A DNA stretch of 64,000 bases from Shimia sp040225985 (GCF_040225985.1 NZ_JBBPEU010000004.1:186001-250000), one strand, 5' to 3'; positions 33,114-43,197 are shown, counted from the stretch's first letter. Translations and numbers: made by a program. Notes: generated by a model not told the origin, from the letters alone.

Positions 33114-35939
33114 ATGCCTTTTGAACCGACAGACTATCTGCCTTATGATTTTGCCAACCGCCGGCATATCGGTCCCTCGCCCGAGGAAATGGCCGAGATG
33201 CTGGACACGGTCGGCACCACCGATCTGGACGCGCTGATTGACGATACGGTGCCGCAAAGCATCCGCCAAAAGGGCCCGCTGGATTTCGGGCGCCCCATGT
33301 CCGAACGCGAATTGCTGCATTACATGCGGGTCACGGCCTCGAAGAACAAGGTGCTGACCTCGCTGATTGGACAGGGCTATCACGGGACGGTGACGCCGCC
33401 CGCGATCCAGCGCAATATCCTTGAAAACCCGGCGTGGTATACGGCCTATACCCCCTATCAGCCCGAGATTTCCCAAGGCCGCCTCGAGGCGCTTTTGAAC
33501 TTTCAGACCATGATCTCGGACCTGACCGGTCTTGAGGTCGCCAATGCCTCGCTTCTGGATGAGGCGACGGCTTGTGCCGAGGCGATGGCCATGGCGCAGC
33601 GCGTGTCGAAATCCAAGGCCAAGGCGTTCTTTGTCGACCGTGACTGCCACCCTCAGAATATTGACGTGATCCGCACGCGTGCGAAACCGTTGGGGATAGA
33701 GGTGATCGTCGGCAACCCTGACAAGATGGATGCCAGCGCCGTGTTCGGCGCCCTGTTCCAGTACCCCGGCACCTATGGGCATGTCCGCGACTTTACCAAC
33801 CACATTGCCGCCTTGCATGAGCACAAGGCCATTGGTGTGGTGTCGGCCGATCCGCTGGCACTGACCCTGCTGAAGGAACCGGGCGCGATGGGGGCGGATA
33901 TCGCCGTCGGCACGACCCAACGGTTCGGTGTGCCTGTCGGCTATGGTGGGCCGCATGCGGCCTATATGGCGACCAAGGACGCCTACAAGCGCAACATGCC
34001 GGGCCGCATCATCGGCGTTTCGATCGACAGCCACGGCAACCGCGCCTACCGCCTGTCGCTGCAAACCCGTGAACAGCATATCCGCCGCGAAAAGGCGACC
34101 TCGAACGTCTGTACCGCGCAGGCGCTACTGGCTGTGATGGCATCAATGTATGCGGTGTTTCACGGGCCCAAGGGGCTCAAGGCCATCGCCCAGCGGATTC
34201 ACCGCAAGACCGTGCGTCTGGCCAACGGGCTTGAGGCAGCGGGGTTCAAGGTGGACCCGCAGGCGTTCTTTGACACGATCACCGTGGATGTCGGCCCCCT
34301 TCAGGCAGCTGTGATCAAATCGGCGGTGGATGAAAAGATCAACCTGCGCAAGGTGGGTGAAACTCGTGTGGGGATCACGCTGGACGAGGCCACACGCCCT
34401 GCCACGATCGAGGCCGTCTGGCGCGCCTTCGGGATCGAAAAGGCGGATGACGATTTCACCCCGGAATATCGCGTGCCCGACAAGATGCATCGCCGGACCG
34501 AGTATCTGACCCACCCGATTTTCCACATGAACCGGGCAGAAACCGAGATGATGCGCTACATGCGCCGTCTGGCAGACCGCGACCTTGCGCTTGACCGCGC
34601 CATGATCCCGCTCGGGTCTTGCACGATGAAGCTCAACTCGGCGGCGGAAATGATGCCGGTCAGCTGGCGCGAGTTCTCGCTGATCCACCCGTTTGTGCCT
34701 GACGATCAGGCCGAAGGTTATCTGCACCTTATCAATGACCTTTCGGACAAGCTGTGCCAGATCACGGGCTATGATGATTTCTCGATGATGCCGAACTCGG
34801 GGGCACAGGGCGAATTCGCGGGTCTTCTCACGATCGCGGATTACCATGAGAAACGGGGCGAGGGGCATCGCAATGTCTGCCTCATCCCGATGAGCGCACA
34901 TGGCACCAACCCGGCCTCGGCCCAGATGGTCGGCTGGAAAGTGGTGCCGGTGAAATCCGACGACAACGGCGACATCGACCTCGACGATTTCCGTGCCAAG
35001 GCCGAGCAGCATTCCGACACGCTGGCGGGGTGCATGATCACCTATCCCTCGACCCATGGCGTGTTCGAGGAAACCGTGATCGAGGTCTGCAAGATCACCC
35101 ATGACCACGGCGGACAGGTCTATATCGACGGGGCCAACATGAACGCCATGGTCGGTCTGTCGCGCCCCGGCGATCTGGGCGGGGATGTCAGTCACCTGAA
35201 CCTGCACAAGACGTTTGCCATCCCCCATGGCGGCGGGGGGCCCGGCATGGGGCCGATCGGGGTCAAGGCGCATCTGGTGCCGCACCTGCCCGAGAAATCC
35301 GGTGCAGTCAGCGCCGCGCCCTATGGATCGGGGTCGATCCTTCCGATTTCTTGGGCCTACTGCCTGTTGATGGGGGGCGAGGGTCTTACGCAGGCGACCC
35401 GCGTTGCGATCCTGAACGCGAACTATATGGCCAAGCGGTTGGAAGGCGCGTTTGACGTTCTGTACAAGGGGCCGACGGGCCGCGTCGCACATGAATGCAT
35501 CATCGATACCCGACCCTTTGCCGAAAGCGCGGGCATCACGGTCGAGGATATCGCCAAGCGCCTGATGGATTGCGGCTTTCACGCCCCGACGATGAGCTGG
35601 CCCGTGGCGGGCACACTGATGATCGAGCCGACCGAATCAGAGACCAAGGCCGAAATCGACCGGTTCTGTGACGCCATGCTGGCCATCCGAGCGGAAATTC
35701 GCGAGATCGAAGAAGGGCGGATGGATGCGGAAAACAACCCGTTGAAAAACGCGCCCCACACGATGGAAGACCTCGTGCGCGACTGGGATCGGCCCTATAG
35801 CCGCGAACAGGGCTGTTTCCCGCCGGGATCGTTCCGCGTGGACAAATATTGGCCCCCGGTCAACCGCGTGGACAACGCCTATGGCGACCGCAACCTTGTC
35901 TGTATCTGCCCGCCAATGGATGACTACGTGGAAGAGTGA
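33114..35939 (+). CDS. gcvP: Glycine dehydrogenase (decarboxylating), P protein
   Basis: A 941-residue single-chain P protein with both halves fused, unlike the two-subunit form of some bacteria. It decarboxylates glycine with pyridoxal phosphate and passes the aminomethyl group to GcvH. The PLP Lys is Lys699 in NLHKTFAIPHGGGGPG, and the start MPFEPTDYLPYDFANRRHIGPS is typical. The ATG at 33114 follows GGAGG by about six bases; upstream frame is not needed. The gap of about 110 bases after gcvH holds no obvious terminator. Confidence 0.98.
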   Translation: MPFEPTDYLPYDFANRRHIGPSPEEMAEMLDTVGTTDLDALIDDTVPQSIRQKGPLDFGRPMSERELLHYMRVTASKNKVLTSLIGQGYHGTVTPPAIQRNILENPAWYTAYTPYQPEISQGRLEALLNFQTMISDLTGLEVANASLLDEATACAEAMAMAQRVSKSKAKAFFVDRDCHPQNIDVIRTRAKPLGIEVIVGNPDKMDASAVFGALFQYPGTYGHVRDFTNHIAALHEHKAIGVVSADPLALTLLKEPGAMGADIAVGTTQRFGVPVGYGGPHAAYMATKDAYKRNMPGRIIGVSIDSHGNRAYRLSLQTREQHIRREKATSNVCTAQALLAVMASMYAVFHGPKGLKAIAQRIHRKTVRLANGLEAAGFKVDPQAFFDTITVDVGPLQAAVIKSAVDEKINLRKVGETRVGITLDEATRPATIEAVWRAFGIEKADDDFTPEYRVPDKMHRRTEYLTHPIFHMNRAETEMMRYMRRLADRDLALDRAMIPLGSCTMKLNSAAEMMPVSWREFSLIHPFVPDDQAEGYLHLINDLSDKLCQITGYDDFSMMPNSGAQGEFAGLLTIADYHEKRGEGHRNVCLIPMSAHGTNPASAQMVGWKVVPVKSDDNGDIDLDDFRAKAEQHSDTLAGCMITYPSTHGVFEETVIEVCKITHDHGGQVYIDGANMNAMVGLSRPGDLGGDVSHLNLHKTFAIPHGGGGPGMGPIGVKAHLVPHLPEKSGAVSAAPYGSGSILPISWAYCLLMGGEGLTQATRVAILNANYMAKRLEGAFDVLYKGPTGRVAHECIIDTRPFAESAGITVEDIAKRLMDCGFHAPTMSWPVAGTLMIEPTESETKAEIDRFCDAMLAIRAEIREIEEGRMDAENNPLKNAPHTMEDLVRDWDRPYSREQGCFPPGSFRVDKYWPPVNRVDNAYGDRNLVCICPPMDDYVEE

Positions 35940-35943
35940 ACTG

Positions 35944-35976
35944 AAAAAGGCGCCCCGCGGGGCGCCTTTTGTTTTT
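35944..35976 (+). terminator. Bidirectional Rho-independent terminator after gcvP
   Basis: AAAAGGCGCCCC and GGGGCGCCTTTT form a long GC-rich palindromic stem directly after the gcvP stop, with T runs on the plus side and A runs before it. It can also stop the ybbP transcript from the opposite side. Confidence 0.93.
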
Positions 35977-36000
35977 GAGTATTTATGGAGAAGATGAAGC

Positions 36001-38526
36001 CTATTCCCGCGCGCGCAGGATACGGGCGGGGCGCGCAGCAAGTGGCGCGGCGGCAAAGACGAGGCTTGCCAGCAGCGTTGCAATGATGCCGCCACCGATG
36101 ATGGCCACGGCATTGGGCCAGATCACCGCGAACTCTGTTTCCAGCACAAAAAACGTGACCGCCCAGGCCCCTGCGATCCCCGCCAGCAACGCGACGCTGC
36201 CTGCCGCCGCCCCCGTCAGGGCCGCACGCAGGGCAAAGGAGGTCAGGATGCGTTTGCGCGATGCCCCCAGTGTTTTCAGGATCGCGGCCTCGTAGATGCG
36301 GCTGGTCTGGCTGGCCGCTGCCGCTCCGATCAGCACAAGGAACCCCGTTACGAGCATGACAGATGCCCCGTAGGAAGTGGCATCCGCCAGCCCCGACAAC
36401 AGGTCCGACACGCGCGAGATCGCATCGCGCACGCGGATCGCCGTGATGTTCGGATAGGCGTTGGACAGATCGCGCAGGATCGCGGCCTCGGCCTCTTCCT
36501 CGGCATAGACTGTGGCGATGAAACTATGCGGCGCACCGGACAGGGCCGCCGGGTTCATGACCATGACAAACCCCATGCCTGCAGTCGAAAAATCCACCTC
36601 GCGGAAGCTGGTGATCGTGCCGGTGATGTCGCGCCCCAGGATGTTGATGGTGATCGTATCTCCCAGCTTGAGGCCCATCTCCTCGGCCTCTTCCGCGGCA
36701 AAGCTGATCTGGGGCGGGCCGGTATAGTCTTCGGGCCACCACTCCCCGGCGGTCACGGTGGTGGTCTCTGGGATCGAGGCGGCATAGGTCACGCCCCGGT
36801 CGCCCTGAACGACCCAATGTTCGCCCGCGACCTCGGTGGCGGGGCGGTCATTGATACGGGTGATCAGCCCGCGCAACATCGGCGCGGTTTCAGTATCCGA
36901 TACGGCGGGGTCTTCGGTCACGCGCCTCAGGAAGCCGTCAATCTGCGTCTTCTGGATATCGACAAAGAAATAGGACGGTGCGACATCCGGCAGGTCACGC
37001 GCAATCGCCGTGCGCAGGTTGCCGTCGATCTGTCCAACCGCTGAAAGCACACTCAGGCCCAGACCCAGCGACAGTACCACCGGAAGGGCCGGTTCATGCG
37101 CCGAGGAAATGGCATTCAGCGCCCATCGCAGTGCTGGCCGGCGCCGTGTGCGCGGGGCCGTCACCTTGGCGACGCGTCCGGTCAGGGCGGCCGCCACGGC
37201 CAGAAGGACCAGCGCCCCGAGAATGCCCACCGCCGCCCAAAGCGTCAGCTGTGCCGACCCCGAGAACCAGCTGGCCAGCGCCAGCAACACCGCCAGCAAA
37301 AGCGCCGTCACACCCAGATACCGGACTGCGGGCAGGGCACGCGCGGCCCCGGCGGCATCGCGGAACAGGGCGGCCGCGCGCACGTCTTCGGTGCGCGCCA
37401 GCGGCCAGAGTGTGAAGATCAGCGCCGTCAGCACGCCGTAAAGCGCCGCTTCGACCAGAGGGGCAGGATAGAGGGTAAAGATCGCAGGAACCGGCAGGCT
37501 CGATTGCAGGATCGGGCCCAGCAGAACCGGCAGGCCCGCCCCGAGCACAAGGCCCATCGCGATACCAATAAGGGACAGCACACCGATCTGGAAGAAATAC
37601 GTCAGAAAGATCGTCTGCCGGTCGGCACCAAGGCTGCGCAGGATGGCGATCACGGTGGTTTTGCGCGACAGGTAAGCCCGGATCGCCGCCGACACGCCGA
37701 TCCCGCCCACGGCAAGGCCGGACAACCCGACCAGGATCAGGAACGCGCCCAGCCTCTCGACAAACTCGGCGACGCCCGGCGCGCCGTTGCGCGAGTCCCG
37801 CCAGCGTACGCCACTTTCGGCGAACCGAGTCTGCATCTCGGTCTTGACCGCCTCAAGATCGGTCCCGTCCGGCAGGTCCAGCCGATACTTGCTCTCGTAA
37901 AGAGTGCCGGGTTGCAAAAGGCCCGACTCTTGCAGCGCCGCGGTCGCCACGATGCTGCGCGGGGCCAGCCCGAATCCGCCGGCATTGTCCGGTTCATTCG
38001 TCAAAGCCGCCGTCAGGCGAAATGTTTGTGTACCCAGTTTGAACCGGTCTCCGATCTGCAATCCCAGCCGGTCGATCAGGATCTGTTGCATCACCCCGCC
38101 GGGCAGCCCGTCTTCCACCGCCAGGGCAACCTCAAGTGGAATGTCCGGCACCAGTGTCACCGCCCCGATCAGTGGATAGGCGCCGTCCACCGCCTTGACC
38201 TGAGTCAGGCCACGCTCAGCGGTTTCGCCGCGGTCGACCACGGCCATCGACCGGAAATCAATGATCTCTGACATCCGCTCCGAGGTTTCGAGCATCCACG
38301 CGCGCTCTGCATCTGACGCAAAGCGATAGGTGAACTCCATCTCGGCGTCCCCACCCAAAAGTGCGGCACCCTCGGCAGCCAGACCGGCCTCAATGCTGGA
38401 CCGCACGCTGCCGATGGCCGCGATGGTGGCGACCCCAAGGGCAAGACAGGCAAGGAAAATGCGAAACCCGGCAAGCCCGCCGCGCAGTTCCCGTTTGGCA
38501 AACCGCCAGGCCAGCGCGGCGCTCAT
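36001..38526 (-). CDS. FtsX-like ABC transporter permease, YbbP type
   Basis: An 841-residue permease with about ten hydrophobic segments in the YbbP/MacB-superfamily arrangement: an N-terminal helix, a large periplasmic domain, three helices (about 250-385), further helices in the middle, a second periplasmic domain and three C-terminal helices. It pairs with the ATPase whose stop overlaps its start by four bases (ATGA). YbbAP-tesA linkage is conserved in many proteobacteria; a role in lipid or lipophilic substrate handling has been proposed, but nothing here proves it. Confidence 0.88.
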   Translation of the reverse strand: MSAALAWRFAKRELRGGLAGFRIFLACLALGVATIAAIGSVRSSIEAGLAAEGAALLGGDAEMEFTYRFASDAERAWMLETSERMSEIIDFRSMAVVDRGETAERGLTQVKAVDGAYPLIGAVTLVPDIPLEVALAVEDGLPGGVMQQILIDRLGLQIGDRFKLGTQTFRLTAALTNEPDNAGGFGLAPRSIVATAALQESGLLQPGTLYESKYRLDLPDGTDLEAVKTEMQTRFAESGVRWRDSRNGAPGVAEFVERLGAFLILVGLSGLAVGGIGVSAAIRAYLSRKTTVIAILRSLGADRQTIFLTYFFQIGVLSLIGIAMGLVLGAGLPVLLGPILQSSLPVPAIFTLYPAPLVEAALYGVLTALIFTLWPLARTEDVRAAALFRDAAGAARALPAVRYLGVTALLLAVLLALASWFSGSAQLTLWAAVGILGALVLLAVAAALTGRVAKVTAPRTRRRPALRWALNAISSAHEPALPVVLSLGLGLSVLSAVGQIDGNLRTAIARDLPDVAPSYFFVDIQKTQIDGFLRRVTEDPAVSDTETAPMLRGLITRINDRPATEVAGEHWVVQGDRGVTYAASIPETTTVTAGEWWPEDYTGPPQISFAAEEAEEMGLKLGDTITINILGRDITGTITSFREVDFSTAGMGFVMVMNPAALSGAPHSFIATVYAEEEAEAAILRDLSNAYPNITAIRVRDAISRVSDLLSGLADATSYGASVMLVTGFLVLIGAAAASQTSRIYEAAILKTLGASRKRILTSFALRAALTGAAAGSVALLAGIAGAWAVTFFVLETEFAVIWPNAVAIIGGGIIATLLASLVFAAAPLAARPARILRARE

Positions 38527-39206
38527 GCCGCCGCCTCGTGCTGGTCGACCCGGCCATCGCGCAGGCGCACCACGCGGTCACAACGGCGGGCCAGCTCATT
38601 CGAGTGGGTGACAAGAACCAGTGTTGCCTGATGCCGGTCACGCAACTGGAACAACAGATCGATGATTGCCTGCCCGTTGCTCTGGTCAAGGTTGCCGGTC
38701 GGCTCGTCCGCCAACAGGATGTCGGGGCGCGGCGCGACCGCCCGGGCCAAGGCCACGCGCTGCTGTTCCCCGCCCGACATCTGGCGCGGGAAATGGTCGG
38801 CCCGGTGCCCCAGCCCCACCGCCTCGAGCTCGGCCATGGCGCGGTCGAACGCATCCTTGTGCCCGGCCAATTCAAGCGGGGTCGCCACGTTTTCAAGCGC
38901 GGTCATGGTCGGGATCAGGTGGAAGCTCTGGAACACCACGCCCATATGGTCGCGCCGGAACCGCGCCAGCGCGTCCTCGGACATGGTGCCAAGGTTCTGC
39001 CCCAGCGCCATGATCTCGCCCCCGGTGGCCAGTTCCAGCCCCCCCATCAGCATGAGGAGCGACGATTTCCCCGATCCCGACGGCCCGACGAGGCCAAGGG
39101 TTTCCCCCTTTGCCACCTCAAGCGAGATCCCGTGCAGGATTTCGATCCGTCCGGCATTGCCATCCAGCGCCAAACGCGCATCTTTAAGGGAAAGAACTGT
39201 GGTCAT
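38523..39206 (-). CDS. ABC transporter ATPase, YbbA type
   Basis: A 227-residue ATPase of the MacB/LolD-like group. Walker A GPSGSGKSS is near residue 43, signature LSGGEQQRVALARA near 145 and Walker B ILLADEPTGNLD near 165. The ATG at 39206 is chosen over an upstream frame by similarity to family starts. It is translationally coupled to the YbbP-type permease and diverges from tesA across only 16 bases. Confidence 0.92.
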   Translation of the reverse strand: MTTVLSLKDARLALDGNAGRIEILHGISLEVAKGETLGLVGPSGSGKSSLLMLMGGLELATGGEIMALGQNLGTMSEDALARFRRDHMGVVFQSFHLIPTMTALENVATPLELAGHKDAFDRAMAELEAVGLGHRADHFPRQMSGGEQQRVALARAVAPRPDILLADEPTGNLDQSNGQAIIDLLFQLRDRHQATLVLVTHSNELARRCDRVVRLRDGRVDQHEAAA

Positions 39207-39222
39207 GAAATAAGGAGCCCCG

Positions 39223-39888
39223 ATGATGTGGTGTTCAAGGCTATATGGTGGCGTGACGGGCATGGGCAAGGCACTGGCACTGGTTTTCGCAGTTGCGTCG
39301 CCGGTTTCGGCGGAACAGATCGGTGTCGTGGCCTTTGGCGACAGCCTGACCCAGGGCTATGGCCTGATCGAACAGAACGGCTTTGTCCCGCAGATGCGGA
39401 AATGGCTGGCCGAGAACGGCGTCGATGTGCGTCTGGTCAATGCGGGTGTCTCGGGTGACACCACTGCGGGTGGCCTTGCGCGGATCGACTGGACCCTGAC
39501 CGAGGATGTCGACGCGATGATCCTGACGCTTGGCGGTAATGATATGCTGCGCGGGCTGGACCCGGCCGTGTCTCGCGCGAACCTCGCGAGCATCCTCGAC
39601 GCAGCCCGTACCCGCGATGTCGAGGTTCTTTTGGTGGGGATGACTGCGGCTGGCAATTACGGGCCCGATTACAAACAGGCCTTTGACGGGATGTATCCCG
39701 CTCTGGCCGCTGAATACGGCACACTGTTTCACGAAAATTTCTTTGCCGCTTTCGACAGCAGCGACCCCGCCGCCGTCGCTGGCCTCATGCAGCCGGACGG
39801 TATTCATCCCAACGCCGAAGGGGTGGCGCTGATCGTGAACGATCTGGGTCCGGATGTGCTGAAACTGCTGGAACGGGTGGCAGAGTAA
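39223..39888 (+). CDS. tesA: Secreted GDSL arylesterase / thioesterase I (TesA-like)
   Basis: A 221-residue SGNH hydrolase with an N-terminal signal peptide ending near residue 29 (ASPVSA). Catalytic Ser lies in AFGDSLTQGYG, the oxyanion Gly and Asn in NAGVSGDT and GGNDMLRG, and the Asp-His pair in DGIHPN near the C-terminus. Family members hydrolyse thioesters, lysophospholipids and aryl esters in the periplasm. Two adjacent ATGs (39223 and 39226) are possible; AAGGAG lies before both. It is divergent from the ybbA-type gene. Confidence 0.92.
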   Translation: MMWCSRLYGGVTGMGKALALVFAVASPVSAEQIGVVAFGDSLTQGYGLIEQNGFVPQMRKWLAENGVDVRLVNAGVSGDTTAGGLARIDWTLTEDVDAMILTLGGNDMLRGLDPAVSRANLASILDAARTRDVEVLLVGMTAAGNYGPDYKQAFDGMYPALAAEYGTLFHENFFAAFDSSDPAAVAGLMQPDGIHPNAEGVALIVNDLGPDVLKLLERVAE

Positions 39889-39898
39889 CGCTCTGCTC

Positions 39899-39945
39899 TT
39901 TTTCTTGGGTGAAATACCTTGGGGGTCCGGGGGCAAAGCCCCCGG
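39899..39945 (-). repeat. Dispersed intergenic hairpin-plus-tail repeat, copy B
   Basis: CCGGGGGC, AAA and GCCCCCGG form a perfect stem, flanked on the left by the complement of the CCCAAGAAAAA tail. In reverse complement it matches copy A at 26434-26479 closely. It lies between tesA and cspA and probably terminates both. Confidence 0.75.
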
Positions 39946-39960
39946 CACGCGTAATGCGTC

Positions 39961-40173
39961 TTATACCAGCGACAGGTTGGTCGCGGCTTCACGGCCATTG
40001 CGGCCGGTTTCGAGTTCAAACTCGACTTTCTGGTTGTCGGCCAGGCCGGTCAGACCCGAACGTTCTACGGCCGAGATGTGTACGAACACGTCTTTGCCGC
40101 CGTTATCGGGCGCGATAAAGCCATAGCCTTTGGTGGTGTTGAACCATTTGACGGTACCTGTGGTCATCGTCAT
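39961..40173 (-). CDS. CspA-family cold-shock protein
   Basis: A 70-residue single-strand nucleic-acid-binding OB-fold protein. RNP1 is KGYGFI and RNP2 is DVFVHISAV. AGGAG ends two bases before the ATG. The upstream region to preT (about 300 bases) is long enough for a structured cold-shock leader, but I could not identify a cold box. Copies of this family are numerous in related genomes. Confidence 0.96.
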   Translation of the reverse strand: MTMTTGTVKWFNTTKGYGFIAPDNGGKDVFVHISAVERSGLTGLADNQKVEFELETGRNGREAATNLSLV

Positions 40174-40474
40174 GTCTCCTGTTAATCAGCTGCCCACGGA
40201 ATTGCGGCAGGTCGGCATAGTCAGTATTTGATCGAGTGACTGAGCCGGTGGGAACAGAAGGTCGAGTAACTTAACGCTGCACCGTGGATATGGGGCAGAC
40301 TCGCCCTGTCTTCAACTGTTTTCTGATCTCCTTCGCGACATTTTGCTGGCCGCGTCGATCAATTTTTAGGCAGTCTTTCCCGCCAATTGCAAATTTTAAT
40401 TTTTACCAGTTGATAAAAAAATAGAGTCATGAGAGCCTGATTCCAATAGCCAAACGATGAAATGGGGAGAAACC
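40174..40474. other. Shared cspA/preT divergent regulatory region
   Basis: A 301-base gap with an AT-rich core at about 40395-40425. It contains an imperfect dyad TTTACCAGTTGATAAA (40402-40417), which matches 11 of the 14 fixed positions of the E. coli RutR consensus; this is a weak candidate operator for preT. GGGGAG precedes the preT ATG. No small gene was recognised. Confidence 0.4.
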
Positions 40475-41797
40475 ATGACCGCATCACCGTTGAGCGAAGG
40501 TGTCACAGCCGGGCGACTGACGTCCGAGCAACTGGCCGAAAACTTCGCGGATTTGCACCCGCGTCTGGACGATCACGAGGCCCTCGTGGCGGCGGATCGT
40601 TGCTACTTTTGCCATGACGCGCCCTGTATGACCGCCTGTCCGACCGATATTGATATCCCGCTGTTCATTCGCCAGATCGCCACTGGCACGCCCGAGGCGG
40701 CGGCGAAAACGATCCTGAGCCAGAACATCCTTGGCGGCATGTGCGCGCGGGTCTGCCCGACCGAGACCCTCTGCGAAGAGGTCTGCGTGCGCGAAGTGGC
40801 CGAGGGCAAGCCGGTCAAAATCGGTGAACTGCAGCGCTATGCCACCGACACGCTGATGGACGCTGGCGTACATCCGTTTGAACGTGACGCCCCCACCGGC
40901 AAGAAGATTGCCGTGGTCGGGGCCGGACCCGCCGGTCTGTCTGCGGCGCACCGCCTGGCGATGTATGGTCATGATGTGACCGTGTTCGATGCACGCCCCA
41001 AACCGGGCGGGCTGAACGAATTTGGCATCGCGTCCTATAAATCGGTCGACAATTTCGCCGCGCGCGAGGTCGACTGGCTCTTGTCCATTGGTGGCATCAC
41101 GGTGGAAACCGGCAAGGCGCTGGGTGATGGCCTGTCGCTCGACAACCTCCAGGCCGAATTTGATGCCGTGTTCCTTGGCATCGGCCTTGGCGGCGTGAAT
41201 GCGCTGCGCGTCGACGGGGAAGACAAGGACGGTGTCGATGACGCAGTCGATTTCATCGCGGACCTGCGTCAGGCTTCTGATCTGGGCAGCGTGCCCATCG
41301 GGCGCGACGTGGTGGTGATCGGCGGTGGCATGACCGCAGTGGACGCCGCCGTTCAGGCCAAACTTCTGGGCGCGCTGAATGTCTCGCTGGTTTATCGCCG
41401 TGGCCGTGACCGCATGAATGCCAGCGTCTTTGAACAGGATCTTGCCGCGTCCAAGGGCGTGCGGATCATCACCAATGCCTCGCCCAAGGCCGTAATCGGC
41501 AACGGGGCGGTGCGCGAGATCGAGTTTGAATATACCGACGACAACCTGACCCCGACCGGCCAGACGTTCCGGCTTGCCGCCGATCAGGTGTTCAAGGCAA
41601 TTGGCCAGACGCTTGAAGGGGACGGGTTGCCCGATCTCGACGGGGGCAAGATCGCCGTCGATGGCACCGGGCGCACCAGCATTGATGGCGTCTGGGCAGG
41701 GGGGGACTGCGCCAGTGGTGGCGATGACCTCACCGTGACCGCCGTTGCCGAGGGCCGCGACGCGGCCGAAGACATCCACGCCGCGTTGTCGGCGTAA
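40475..41797 (+). CDS. preT: NAD-dependent dihydropyrimidine dehydrogenase subunit PreT
   Basis: The flavin subunit of the reductive pyrimidine pathway; with PreA it reduces uracil and thymine to dihydropyrimidines using NADH. The 440-residue protein has an N-terminal Cys-rich Fe-S domain (CYFCHDAPCMTACPTDIDIP and CARVCPTETLCEEVC), an FAD loop VVGAGPAGLSAA near residue 147 and a nucleotide loop VVVIGGGMTAVDAA near 285. The ATG at 40475 follows GGGGAG; an ATG six codons earlier is less likely. It lies 19 bases upstream of preA. Adjacent genes supply the next two pathway steps and transport. Confidence 0.95.
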   Translation: MTASPLSEGVTAGRLTSEQLAENFADLHPRLDDHEALVAADRCYFCHDAPCMTACPTDIDIPLFIRQIATGTPEAAAKTILSQNILGGMCARVCPTETLCEEVCVREVAEGKPVKIGELQRYATDTLMDAGVHPFERDAPTGKKIAVVGAGPAGLSAAHRLAMYGHDVTVFDARPKPGGLNEFGIASYKSVDNFAAREVDWLLSIGGITVETGKALGDGLSLDNLQAEFDAVFLGIGLGGVNALRVDGEDKDGVDDAVDFIADLRQASDLGSVPIGRDVVVIGGGMTAVDAAVQAKLLGALNVSLVYRRGRDRMNASVFEQDLAASKGVRIITNASPKAVIGNGAVREIEFEYTDDNLTPTGQTFRLAADQVFKAIGQTLEGDGLPDLDGGKIAVDGTGRTSIDGVWAGGDCASGGDDLTVTAVAEGRDAAEDIHAALSA

Positions 41798-41816
41798 GCA
41801 GAGGGAGATCAGCAAA

Positions 41817-43121
41817 ATGGCCAATCTCGAAAGCGATTTCATCGGGATCAAATCCCCCAACCCGTTCTGGCTTGCCTCGGCGCCGCCCACGGACAAGGAA
41901 TACAACGTGCGCCGCGCCTTTGATGCGGGCTGGGGCGGTGCTGTCTGGAAAACCCTTGGCGAAGAAGGCCCGCCGGTCGTGAATGTCAACGGCCCGCGCT
42001 ATGGCGCGATCCACGGCGCCCACCGCCGTCTTCTGGGGCTGAACAATATCGAACTCATCACCGACCGCCCGCTCGAGGTGAACCTCGAAGAAATGTTGCG
42101 GGTCAAGCGCGACTATCCCGACCACGCCCTGATCGCCTCGGTCATGGTGCCCTGTGAAGAAGACGCGTGGAAAAAGATCCTGCCGATGATCGCGGAAACC
42201 GGCTGTGACGGGTTCGAACTGAACTTTGGCTGCCCGCACGGCATGGCCGAACGCGGCATGGGCTCGGCTGTGGGGCAGGTGCCTGAATATATCGAAATGG
42301 TGACCCGCTGGGCCAAAGAGTCGACGGGCCTGCCGGTGATCGTCAAGCTGACGCCCAACATTACCAACATCCTTTATCCCGCCACGGCGGCGATGCAGGG
42401 CGGGGCCGATGCGGTCAGCCTCATCAACACGATCAATTCGATCACCTCGGTCAATCTCGACGTGATGTCGCCCGAACCCATGATCGACGGCAAGGGCACC
42501 CATGGCGGCTATTGTGGCCCGGCGGTGAAACCCATTGCCATGAACATGGTCGCCGAAATTGCCCGCAACCCCGAGACCGCGAAACTGCCCATTTCCGGCA
42601 TTGGCGGCGTGACCACATGGCGTGACGCGGCCGAATTCATGGCGCTGGGCGCGGGTAATGTACAGGTCTGCACCGCGGCCATGACCTATGGCTTCAAAAT
42701 CGTACAGGAAATGATCTCGGGCCTATCGCAGTGGATGGACGAAAAGGGCTATACCAACACCGCCGACTTTGTCGGCCTGGCCACGCCGAATGTCACCGAT
42801 TGGCAGTATCTGAACCTCAACCACGTGACCAAGGCGGTCATCAACCAAGATGACTGTATCAAATGTGGCCGCTGCTACGCTGCCTGCGAGGACACCAGCC
42901 ATCAGGCCATCGCAATGTCCGAGGACCGCGTCTTCACGGTCAAGGATGACGAATGCGTTGCCTGCAACCTGTGCGTCAATGTCTGCCCGGTCGATAACTG
43001 CATCACCATGCGGACGCTGGACGCGGGTGAAATGGACGAACGCACCGGCCAGCCGGTGTCGGCCGATTATGGCAACTGGCTTGCCCACCCGAACAACCCG
43101 TCGGTTCAGGCAGCAGAGTGA
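41817..43121 (+). CDS. preA: NAD-dependent dihydropyrimidine dehydrogenase subunit PreA
   Basis: The catalytic subunit, 434 residues. The FMN-binding barrel (about 1-310) resembles dihydroorotate dehydrogenase and has the active-site Cys in ELNFGCPHGM. Two 4Fe-4S clusters are bound by CIKCGRCYAAC and CVACNLCVNVCP near residues 345-395. The ATG at 41817 follows GAGGGAG. Electron flow from PreT through the clusters to FMN is known for the family. Confidence 0.96.
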   Translation: MANLESDFIGIKSPNPFWLASAPPTDKEYNVRRAFDAGWGGAVWKTLGEEGPPVVNVNGPRYGAIHGAHRRLLGLNNIELITDRPLEVNLEEMLRVKRDYPDHALIASVMVPCEEDAWKKILPMIAETGCDGFELNFGCPHGMAERGMGSAVGQVPEYIEMVTRWAKESTGLPVIVKLTPNITNILYPATAAMQGGADAVSLINTINSITSVNLDVMSPEPMIDGKGTHGGYCGPAVKPIAMNMVAEIARNPETAKLPISGIGGVTTWRDAAEFMALGAGNVQVCTAAMTYGFKIVQEMISGLSQWMDEKGYTNTADFVGLATPNVTDWQYLNLNHVTKAVINQDDCIKCGRCYAACEDTSHQAIAMSEDRVFTVKDDECVACNLCVNVCPVDNCITMRTLDAGEMDERTGQPVSADYGNWLAHPNNPSVQAAE

Positions 43122-43197
43122 GGTCTCTGCCCGACCGATAGGCCTGTGCCCCTCGGGGCGCGGCCACTGCGAGACTCCTCCCGTGTCTTGCAAGACA

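Noticed and set aside
40484..41989. A 501-codon open frame antisense to preT
   Set aside because: Shadow frame; preT has all cofactor motifs and a ribosome-binding site.
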